Assembly (NCBI GenBank): GCA_964036195.1
Contig: OZ038452.1
Location: forward strand, 14,688,704 to 14,752,703
From: Sphaerolaimus hirsutus
Taxonomy: Eukaryota; Nematoda; Chromadorea; Monhysterida; Sphaerolaimidae
DNA length: 64,000 nt
Direction: 5' to 3'
Positions 1 to 9,277 of this stretch are shown in pieces. A program made the translations under genes and the position numbers. Numbering within the stretch: the first letter of the stretch is position 1; each line of letters begins with the position of its first letter. Under the pieces are notes generated by a model that made no database searches, had not been told where the DNA came from, and saw nothing but the letters and a program-made list of their open reading frames with translations.

Positions 1-209
1 GAGCTTGCGCTCAACAATTAAAAATATCAGCGAGCAAATTGACGCAGAGAATCAAGCAAGACAAAGGGCAAATACACCTGCACCTTGACCGGGTGTATCG
101 CTAAGCCGAGCGCGTTTCCATACAAACAACTAGGTAGTTAGAAACAAGTCCATCATTCTCAACCACCGCATGCACTTCAAAGCGGCCGCCCGCACTTTGA
201 TGCCGCACT

Positions 210-3200
210 TCAATACTGCGTGCTGTACTGCTGGGCGAAGCTGCGCCAGTCCATGGGCGTCGCGTTGTACAGGCCGGCCTTTTCGGGCGTGAAGGCGCGC
301 GCGCGCGGCGGCGGCGCCGGCGGTGGGGGGCTGAACGTGCTGCGCAGCGTGGTCGTTGGCTGGGCTACCTGCGGGGGGTGTTGAGATGTTGGATTGGTGT
401 CCCTTGACGTGTGACGCGCCGTTGATCGGCTTGGGAATCGAGGAACGCGCAAACTGGGTGTTGACTAGTGCTAGCCAGCTATTTTAATGAGCTGGTTGGT
501 TGAGACACAATTTTGCCAGACGTTTGAAGCTCAATTTTCGATGTTTCACGATTCGTGACATTTTGCAGGTCACTTTCCGGGGTGCAGAATTTGTGCGCTT
601 TTAACTCTGTGTAACTCTGTTGACTTACCTCGCGACTAGGTGAGAACAACCGCGGCATGGAGGTTGACAGGCTCGGTCCGCCCCCGCCGTAGTCGGTGGA
701 TTTTGTGGCGCTGTAAATCATTGCATGGCCACTGTTATTCTACGTGTATTTACGTGGCGCACCACAGAGTGCTCCCACAGTCGCATACTGACCTGTAAGA
801 CTCTTGCACGTAGCCCTGAGTGATGGGCGCCACACTGGCCAGTGGCACATTGCGCTGGTGGACATTGGCCGCAATGTGTTCGATATTCTGATCGCGCTTG
901 GCGGCCGCCTTCTCCAGCACCGTCTGCGGCAAGTAGTCGATAGCAGAATTGTGCTCGTTGCGGCCCGCCTCGACGACCCATCGGTCGGCCGCCTCGCGCC
1001 GCCTGGGGCAGTCCCGGACCTTGTAAAATGTCAAATGTCACGCAAAGTGTCAAAAGTCATGTAAAATGCCCTGCAAAATGGCATACGTATGTACGTATGC
1101 CTTTTTCCAGGGCATTTTACATGACTTTTGACACTGCGTGACATTTTACAGGGCATTTTACAGGGTCTGGGACTGGCACCTGGAGAACAGGTCCATGCCG
1201 CGGCTGCGGCCCTGCTCGGACTCGCCGTGCAGCTGGCCGAAATCCTTGGGCCTGCGTTGTTGTTTTTTCGGTTGGATGGTGTGGTTTCACTTTCAAAGCT
1301 GACATTCTTTCTAACTGACCCAGCGGCTAGCTCTGCGTTCACACTCTGGATATGTTCCTTGCGCACGTCGCTCGACTGTGTCTATGTGTTGGTGGCGCGT
1401 TACAGAAAGCCTATTGAAGCATTGACTCTAATGAGAAGAAATTTCACTAAAGATAGGGTATTAATAATGAGACTGTCCACCGAACATGCACTAATTATTC
1501 AAGTGTAAGTGAGCTTCCTACAGACTCGCGTGTTTTGCACTGCGCTAATGAAAAGATTGCTGGAACGGCGCCAGAAAGATTTAACTAAGGACCGACAAAC
1601 ATTGGTGGGACTGTATTCTTCCCACTGCCCCCTAAGGAAAAGTAAAACAGCATCCGAACGCTTTTTGGCGCCAATCCATGGTATTGAGAAGAGGCACACT
1701 AAGTTATTTTTCAGCATGTTTTGGCTGGTGCATGTTCGTCATAGCCAGGTGTAACTCGTAGCTCGTAAGAATGTCGGGTGCACACATCTGACGCCTGCCT
1801 GATCGCAGCCAATTTGTAAATACCCTGTGCCTTACTGACCTGCTCTGTTCTCGTATCTGCGAAGTTGGGTGTTTTTGACGTATAAACAAATAAACATGCA
1901 TGGACTGGGGGCAGTCCCGAGCCCTGTAAATAGTTAAGTCAGGTGTCAAATGTCATGTAAAATGTAAATCAAAACAAAAACAAAATTGTTATTGGACTTT
2001 GCATGACAATTGGCACTTTCCATGACAGTTGACAAATTTGTATGACATTTTACATGACACTTGACACTTGACTTTTCACGTGTCAGGGTACGGGACTGGA
2101 ACCTGGGTGCAGTCCCAAACCCTTTAAAGTGTCAAATGTCATGTAAAATATGAATCAAAACAAACAAGAAAATTTTATTACTGAACTTTGCATGACAATT
2201 GACACGTCTTTATTTTACACTTTACAGGGTACGGGACTACCCCCAGGTGGTCACTTCAATTTGCTCACCGGTCTTGTAGCGGCTGTAGGATGCCATGCTG
2301 CTGTATGCGGTCTCCGGTTGAACTGCAGCGTTGGCGGGCGTGGACGGCCACTGCCTAGCCATCTGCGCCGCCGAGTCGTCACCGCTGGCAGCGCTGAACG
2401 GTGCCGTCGAGGGCGGCTTCTCCACTGCCCTGAATTTGGAGCCATGTGTGCAAACGAGACATTTCATGTGACACATTTCATGCATGCACTCACTGTGCCT
2501 GTGTATCTGCTGGCTGCCACGTGCTCGAAGTGGGCCGTTTGGGCGAGATGGGCCCCGCTGCGACGCCGGCGGGCGCGTGGTGAAACGAGTGATACATTTC
2601 CAGCCGCGGCACTTCGGCGAAGGCGGCGCTGAAGGGCGCCCGCCGGCCGTCGGACAGGCCGCCGCGCGGCGGCACGCTGCTCTCGCGCACCTCTTGCGAC
2701 AGGATGCGTAGCTTAACCTGCGGGCGGTTGGTGGCTGCTACGAACACGTGACAATCATTTATGTATACAGTATTCCCTCGAAATACCCCCGGGGGTTTAT
2801 TGTTTCAAAGTGCGAATTTGGGGGGTCAACAAAGGAGGGGGTATTTCGAGGGAACACGGTGTGTTTTTTTATCGATACATGACCACATGCGTCTAAATAT
2901 TTATGTATGTGTTATGTATAACAGTGTTGCATCGTAAGTATAGGCATTAGTAAACGCTGAGCAGACCCTGATGTGGAAGCCATGGCGTCCGGTGATATCA
3001 ACATTGAGGAACTGAATTATATACTCCGTGAGATCTGCCAGTGGGCGCTTGCGCTGCCCGCCCATGGCTGAGCGGCACGCCGAGATCACTGCCAACACCA
3101 GCGGGATCATTCAGCCGTTGTTGGACGTCTCCATTAATTAGCGCATAATTAATGACTTTTAATTGTCATTTGATTATTATCTAGCGTCTATGTACGGCCG

Positions 3201-6200
3201 GTGGGTAGAATGCATCGTTTCACAGGGACAAGTAATTTTTTGGGTGGGGAAAGGTTGTAGCGCGCCGACGCCCGCGGTCGGCATCCGCTTACTTTATGAC
3301 ATCAGCGCTAGATCGTTTACATTATGCTTCACTTCCAAATGGCACCGCTGCGTCTTACCTACTCGTAAAAAGAAAGATGAAAAACGACTACCTATCATTC
3401 AGCGATGCTGCCGATAGGCATTAGCTAGGCTTTTACTGCTACTGTGACTTTTAGGTAAATGGGGCGACAAAATGAATAAAAAATGGGTACGCTGCAGCTA
3501 GGGCACTGTTTTGCTACTTGCACTGCGGGACTTCACGGTGACACCTGTCACTTGGCGCCTTTTGCAATTATTTGGCTAGTTAAATACTTTTGACCTTTTT
3601 GAAAATATCCAGGCGTTCAGACAACTGCCACTATATTGGTGGGCGCAAAATAGAAGAGTGCAGCTAATAAAATATAAAGTTCTGCTCGAAATCGGGTTCT
3701 TTTTTCGTTTTTGTACGAATAGAATTTTTTTATAAGGTGGTAAATATCTTTGCTCGCCGGTGTTAACCATTTGTTTTCTAGATTTTTTCACACAGGGTAA
3801 AACTTTCCAACACTTGTTAGTTGGAAATTTATATATGCCTTTCTATCTTGGTGGAACACCCAACGCGTGAAAAAGCTATTACTATTTGATAAATTAACGT
3901 CGATGCTGACCTTGAATTACGTAGGCGTACGGATTTAATGTCTTGGATATTTGATAAACGTACTTCACTCAACTTTTTCTCGGTATGACACCGCCAAAAA
4001 CCGAACAAAAAAAACAAAAAAATCAAAACCATTTATAACTGTCATAAATTTAAAAAACAAAAACAGAAAGAAAGAAAGAAAAAAACATATTTTGAAGCAA
4101 GCGAATAACGCCAAACCTGTGGCTTGTGCCCACCGCCGGGCGACAGCGACGCGGCTGGCTGGTGCCGGACCTCCATCGTGGCACCGGTGAACGCGGGCGG
4201 CTCAACGGCACCGTACGGTTTGGCCTGTGCGACGCGTCCGAATGGTCAACTGCACCGTCAACTGCACTAAAGCTGCTCAGTGAACGAACCTGTGCAGCCG
4301 CAAATGCACTGGGCGCGTGCGTGACCGCGTGCAGCGGCTGCGCTTGCTGGGCGAAGTTTTGCACGCCTGATCGGAACGTCGGCCGGTCGGGTGCGGTCGC
4401 GCCGCCGACGCCGGCACCTAGTGCGCCGGGATAGGCGACCGGCGTGTCGACTATCGGTACGCTGGGCGCGGCCTTCTGCTCCAAGCTGACGCGCGGCGCC
4501 GCGGTCGGCGTTGGCAGCGGCGCCGCAGCCGGCCGTGCGCCCGTGTCTGCGAAGCAACGAGGTAACCGTGCAGCCGCGTCTCCATGTCCATGTCAATCAA
4601 AATACCGCCGCACCTTTCTTATCATCTTTCTTTTCCTTCGCGAAGAGACCTTTTATGTCGGGCATGGCGGGCACGCCGGGCATGCTGTCCTTGAGCGCTT
4701 TGACGGCATTGGCGGGCGCAGCGGCGACCTGTGAGCCCGCGTCGTACAGCCGCTTCATGTAGCCGTCGCCGGTGCTGCCGACGCCTGCCGACTTAGCCTG
4801 TGTTTAACGCCGTGTTAGAGCGCTGGTTCCTTTTCAGTTGGCTGCATTTCTTGCACACCCACCTGCTCGACATTTTGCTTGGCGCGCCAGAATGGCGTAG
4901 ACTGGTCACTCGGCTCGTGGTGTTTTGCTGTCGCTGGCGCAGCGTGTGCGTGCTCGGGTGCTGGGTAAGTAACTGCTTCTGGCCTGCCATTTTGCAGTGC
5001 CGGCTGCGGTCTGCACGAATTTTTGGTTCTGGTGTTTCCCATACGAAGCGACATTTTACCCACCGAAATATGTCAATCACGTTTGAAGGTCCATTACAAC
5101 CATAGCTTGTTTTTTACTATTTTTCACTTATTTAATAAATTGCATTACTTTCGACAAATATTATCATTTTATTACAAGGGACTTTTACAGCATGACTAAA
5201 AATAGCGCTGAAAATAAAAATTGAAATTCGCCGCAAAATTGGTAACATTGGGACAGATAAAGCTATGATCCGCAGATCTAAAGTGAAGAAAGTGTTGGTC
5301 GTGTTCAAAAATCAGCATGTGTGGTCTGGGTTTCCGGAGAAATACAAATTTTTCGATTATTTCGGTCAATGAAACAACGGAAAAATGCTAATTTTTGGAT
5401 ACGATTGACATAATGCGTAACACTTGCTTCATGACAATTTCAGGGGTCATATTTACCTCGATCAGTTCTAATGTTATCTGTTATACGGCGGCGTTCAATT
5501 GAACGTTTCAGTGCTATTTTTCGTAATGCTGTCAATACCCCTTAAATATGGGTAAGGTAAAAATACCAACTTCAACAAATAGTAGATAAAGTATGCAGCC
5601 ACGAGTGAGCCTTCGATCACAAATTCCACCAGTTTATGGATGCCAGTAGCCTGGTCCACCGACGAGGGCGGCACGCCGGCCGGTCTGTGCTGCGCGCTGG
5701 CCATCTGCCCAGTGTGATGCACCGTGTAGTGGGTGTACTGCTGCGGCTGAGGCTGGGGCTGATGCTGGGGCTCAGGTTGGTGCTGCTGCTGCCGCGGCGA
5801 CGGCTGCTGCTGCTGCTGGTGGTGTTGTTGCTGCTGCTGCTGCTGGTGCGCGGCGTTGTGTCGCAGGTGCGGCGCCTGGTGCCACTGAGGCTGCGCAATG
5901 CGCGTGTAGTCCAGGCCAAACTCGGGCTTGGAGAAGACTGGCGCCATGCACCGGTCGCTGTTGCCGTCCTGGTGCGCGCCCTGTCGCTCAGCTCCGCTGG
6001 ATGCAATAGATTCGCTGATTGCAGTGGCTGTGTGCAGTGTGCGCTCGAGCAGCGCGACAATGAAATTTGTCCTTGTTGCTGTCACTTGGCGCAGAACAGT
6101 GCCACAGCCAAATGTAGTGGGGAGGGGGAGGCTTAAGTGTTCGCTAATATTCGATCGTGTTCGTTGTGTGAGAAATTACCAGCTTTCCGCGGCACAGCGG

Positions 6201-6771
6201 AACAACTAAGGCGGCCTGTTCTTGAGGGGAAAAAGCTACAAAGAAAAGCATCGGCGCGCAATATGGGGCAAAGAATAGCGTACACGGTCAGATATACCTA
6301 AATCGTTTGTGGATACTTCACATAAGCGATCTCTGCTGACAAATGTCCTGAGTGAAATAGGGTCTGCCGCACAGCCTTCATTGGGACACAAATGTAAATA
6401 CAAATACATTCAAATGTGCGTACATAATGATGTAAATGTTTACCTGAATACATAACTACACAAAATATCTATTTATGGAATTCGAAATTAGTCATTTGTC
6501 TTGCCGTGCGTGTAGTCCGCCCAAAAGTTACTAGATTTCATCAGCCTATGTGTCTTTATTTGTTGCACAGTGCGCAAAACAAGTCGGTCACAACACAAAT
6601 AGGTATACGCAAAATATGCTCCACCCTAGAGTAAGGTAGCCTGCACTGGAGACCTAAAAGCTTTCCTAAAAGAATGCCGCGGGTCAGCTGCTCGTTCGCC
6701 GGGCGGCTGGAAGCAGTTTCTGCCGCCGTGCCGCCGCGACTCGTTTCGCAGCGGACTTCGCTGCCGCTTTG
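210..6771 (-). CDS. Gene A: Pro/Ala/Gln-rich protein, possible synaptopodin-like actin-associated protein (12 exons, 5' end open)
   Basis: Exons in coding order: 6771-6654, 6027-5630 (acceptor could be 5996; donor could be 5660), 5003-4863, 4797-4614, 4546-4290, 2717-2494, 2429-2255 (stronger donor at 2269 breaks the frame), 1375-1320, 1251-1180, 1002-793, 710-629, 368-210 with a TGA stop. All joins keep phase; the total is 2076 nt, 691 residues without the N-terminus. Exons have very high third-position GC. The protein is low complexity: a Gln/His tract (about 5750-5860), a basic KEKKDDKK stretch, Pro/Ala linkers, a C-terminal SPPPPAPPP run and an end in QQYSTQY. Seen near the C-terminus is GMDLFSRRREAADRWVVE, which resembles the G-x-x-LF-x-+RR-motif I recall from synaptopodin-family Z-disc/actin proteins; that assignment is tentative. 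No signal peptide or membrane segment is seen. One intron (1003-1179) is an introner-like hairpin. Confidence 0.7.
793..1002 (-). CDS. Gene A exon after the introner, encoding the RRREAADRWVVE segment
   Basis: The exon has one base completing an Arg codon, 69 codons and two bases into the next exon. Its acceptor CCCCAG is the end of the hairpin element at 1003-1179 and its donor is CAG|GTCAGT. The segment is hydrophilic and helix-prone (IDYLPQTVLEKAAAKRDQN) with strongly GC-ending codons, unlike either flank. The phase fits both neighbours exactly (AG|G and AG|C). Confidence 0.8.
1003..1179 (-). mobile_element. Introner-like hairpin element forming a complete intron of gene A
   Basis: On the minus strand the intron starts GTGCCAGTCCCAGACCCTG and ends GGACTGCCCCAG. 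The ends are inverted repeats (CAGTCCC(A/G)GACC), and the interior is a long palindrome of TGTAAAATG-type blocks centred on the CATACGTATG region near 1090. CAG lies on both sides, so the acceptor AG comes from a 3-bp target duplication and the donor GT from the element. Removing it restores the open frame LFS-R-RRE. Confidence 0.8.
1376..2254 (-). mobile_element. Gene A intron holding two tandem introner-family elements
   Basis: About 1907-2104 and 2105-2246 are two copies of the family seen at 1003-1179. On the minus strand one starts GTTCCAGTCCCGTACCCTG and ends GGGACTGCCCCCAG; the other starts near GGGGTAGTCCCGTACCC and ends GGGACTGCACCCAG. They abut at a shared CAG. The interiors share the TGACATTTGACA-type palindromic blocks. 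The rest (about 1380-1900) shows no supported exon, though a missed small exon is possible because the stronger donor at 2268 would need one. Confidence 0.65.
2718..4289 (-). other. Large gene A intron with a small MITE and one ambiguous conserved-looking stretch
   Basis: About 2768-2863 is a short copy of the ACCGTATT-CCTCGAAATACCCCC terminal-repeat family. About 2962-3138 is GC-richer and open on both strands. Plus has a run ASGDINIEELNYILREICQW and, in another frame, HAEITANTSGIIQPLLDVSIN then stop; minus has RKRPLADLTEYIIQFLN. None has splice sites in phase with gene A. Nothing else was recognised; 3430-4130 is AT-rich. Confidence 0.4.
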
Positions 6772-7695
6772 CTGCACACCTTCTGGACTTATGTGAACCA
6801 TACTTTACAACTTCCACTGTGAAGCTGGGGACTAAAACGGCGGCCGGACGCGCTCAATGGCTATGTGAGCCGGGCCGAGCTGACATTTAGCCAGCTGCAT
6901 TTTGAACCGAAATTTTGTCCACTTAAATAAAGCTGGAGCTGAAGAAAGAGCGAGGAAACATGATGTTAAATATGAATGTGTTGTAGAATAGTAGGCGAAA
7001 TAGAATTTCCTTCCTAAAACAATCTACTGGAACACTCTGACGGAAGGGGTAGCGCGTTTCAAATTGCAGCAGTCATTTTATAGTAAATTACAATATAACT
7101 ACCTACTGCGCTGCGGTAGGCAATAAATGCTAGAGCAGGGCTGCTGGAGATGACCAAAATATGTTATTTATGAAATGATTTCAAAAAAATTTCATCAGCA
7201 ATTTTTTATTAAAAGACTCAGGCTACATTTCGTGTGGATGTACCAAGAAACACATACTGCCAGTTTCCTCTAAACGCAGTGTAAAAGAAGTCAATCAGAC
7301 GGTATCGACCACACTACAAAACCGCCAAACTTAAAAATTTAAGGTATCCTCCTTTTGCCTGAAGATCGTTTCAAAACGGCAGAAGGGGGAATGATCGTTG
7401 GACGTACTAGAACATTGTAAACATGTATGAAAACACCGCCGCCCGTCGCATAGCAGTGGCTAAAAGGCCGAGTGAGCGCATGTTCGGAACAAATGTGTTG
7501 CCAGGTGGGGCTAGGAAACTTCGACCGTAAGCTTCATACAGTACACGGTACTGCCGCACTCAGCCTACGTGAACGACAGCCCCGTGCACTCCGAGTACGC
7601 ATTGGCGCTGCTGAACAGGCCGGCACCGACTTCGACAGTCTGCAACAAACAAAACGGTCATTTTCACCATCTCCGCTGCGAATTTTTAAACCGTG

Positions 7696-7872
7696 GGGGC
7701 AGTCCCAGACCCTGTAAAGTGTAAAGTAAAGTGTCAAATGTCATGTAAAATGTCAATCAAAACAAAAAAAGAAAAAATTTATCACTGAACTTTGCATGAC
7801 AATTGACACTTTACTTTACATTTGTCATGACATTTGACAGTTTACACCTTACAGGGTCTGGGATTGGCACCA
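7696..7872 (-). mobile_element. Introner-family element without a usable acceptor
   Basis: Same family as 1003-1179. On the minus strand it starts GTGCCAATCCCAGACCCTG and ends GGTCTGGGACTGCCCCC. The flanking triplets are ATG and ACG instead of CAG, so no AG lies at the 3' junction and it does not form a GT-AG intron. Confidence 0.7.
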
Positions 7873-7910
7873 TGGCTACACAGTAGGTTTTACAAAAGAT
7901 CATCACTAGT

Positions 7911-8140
7911 GATGTAAAGGCACCGGGGCACCGGTGCCCCGGTGCTGGGCACCGAAGGGCACCAGCACCGGTGCTGGTGCGGTGCCATTGCAATCTTCAG
8001 GGGTGCCATGCCGGTGCCGGTGCCATTTTTTTCAGAATAGCACCGGTGCCGGTGCGGTGCGGTGCCATTTTTTTGCCGGTGCCAAAGGTGCTAGCACCAG
8101 GGCCAAAGTAAAAGGCACCGGGAAAGGCACCGGCCAAGGC
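7911..8140. repeat. Palindromic GGCACCGGTGCC-rich element
   Basis: The sequence is dominated by iterations of CACCGGTGCC and GGTGCGGTGC beginning near ACTAGTGATG. Related copies lie at about 9060-9262 (ending AACATCACTA) and 24752-24920. TAGTGATG/CATCACTA ends recur in the GGCGCCATGGCGCC-rich element at about 14300-14442, so these look like variants of one small terminal-repeat family. Confidence 0.6.
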
Positions 8141-8176
8141 TTCATGTGCTGTGCAATTTTGTCGACAGTATGTGCT

Positions 8177-8602
8177 TACCGTATTACCTCGAAATACCCC
8201 CTGGGGGTTTATTATTTCGCCAGCAAAATTTGAGGGGGGATAATTCGAGGGGGGGGGTTTATTCGAGGGGGGTCTATTATTTCGCCAGAAATTTTCGGAA
8301 ATTCCCCATACTTGGACGTAGAAAAATCGAACAATTACAGAGATGTATATGTCTTTATAGGCATATATAACTGTATATAAACACATAAACCCTTCCCTAA
8401 CGTCACTCAATCTTCAGTTTTAACGTGTGTTCTCCAGTGTACAGATCACAAACTGCGGTATTTGTCATGTACGTTCTCTTTACACTCAATGTTAGGGGGG
8501 GGGTATTTCGAGGGGGGGTTATTATTTCCTCAGCCGAATTTTAGGGGGGTATTTCGTGGGGGAGGTTAATTCAAGGGGGGGATAATTCGAGGTAATACGG
8601 TA
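8177..8602. mobile_element. MITE, TACCGTATTACCTCGAA family
   Basis: Terminal inverted repeats are TACCGTATTACCTCGAAATA and TTCGAGGTAATACGGTA. Its interior nearly matches, in inverted orientation, the copy at 35272-35679, including the stretch around AAACCCTTCCCTAACGTCA. Confidence 0.75.
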
Positions 8603-9059
8603 TTCATATTTCAAAAAACAGCTATATATTTACCCAACCGTTTTTGCCTATTTTGTAACCCTCCCATCAAATAAATATATCTACTGTGAAATCCTTTACA
8701 CCCGATACGTGATCTGATGAGCGAATCTTAAATTTTGTTGTATTTTAAATCATTTTTATATTTTATATTTATTTTTTAGTTCAAAATTTGTTGTCAGTTT
8801 ATGCCAGAGATAGTTCCATTCTCTGTACAGCAACGACTCCGATCAGTAGACAATAGTGGCCAATGGACATTGTAGTAAATTAAATATTTTATCTTTCATT
8901 TGTAATCATTGTAATTGCTTCATAAAAGTGATTGCCACATCATTCTGATCATTTTAAGTGCTCAACCATCATAATCGGTTGAAAATTCATGGAAATATGC
9001 ACTTCCAAATGTGAGACCACTGAGAAACTGCCCGATATTTACTTCAGAAATTCCAGCCC

Positions 9060-9262
9060 GGTGGGGTGCCTTTCGGTGCTAGCACCGGCAACCCGCCGGT
9101 GCCCTTCGGTGCCGGTGCCATTTTTTCCAAAAAGCACCGGTGCCGGTGCGGTGCGGTGCCATTTTCTGGCCGGTGCCCCAGGGTGCCAGGTGCCCTTTTC
9201 ATGCGTTGGCAAAGGTGCCGGTGCGGTGCGGTGCCGTTTTTCCCGGTGCCTTTAACATCACT
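9060..9262. repeat. Second GGCACCGGTGCC-rich element, immediately 5' of gene B
   Basis: CACCGGTGCC/GGTGCGGTGCC iterations as at 7911-8140, ending in AACATCACTA. It stops about 15 bases before the CACTTGCAG acceptor that opens gene B. Confidence 0.6.
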
Positions 9263-9277
9263 AATCATCACTTGCAG

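Larger units (their letters stand above)
6772..9277. other. Region between genes A and B: candidate minus exon(s), one non-genic introner copy and several MITEs
   Basis: Minus 7639-7565 reads TVEVGAGLFSSANAYSECTG... with very GC-ending codons after a TTGCAG acceptor and reaches TAG in frame; a donor AC|GTAGGC two codons earlier is also possible. It could be a further 5' exon of gene A (phase not matched) or the end of another gene. Minus 6890-6845 (LGPAHIAIERVRPPF then stop) is a similar but weaker stretch. The remainder is the elements at 7696-7872, 7911-8140, 8177-8602 and 9060-9262, plus AT-rich DNA without features. Confidence 0.4.

Noticed and set aside
1031-1366. 111-codon minus frame reading through the introner and its neighbours
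   Set aside because: It reads exon 1251-1180 in the wrong frame and continues through the hairpin; the spliced model gives consistent phases.
5636-6136. 166-codon Leu/Arg-rich plus-strand frame
   Set aside because: It is the antisense of the Gln/His/Pro tract of gene A; the Leu runs are the reverse of CAG repeats.
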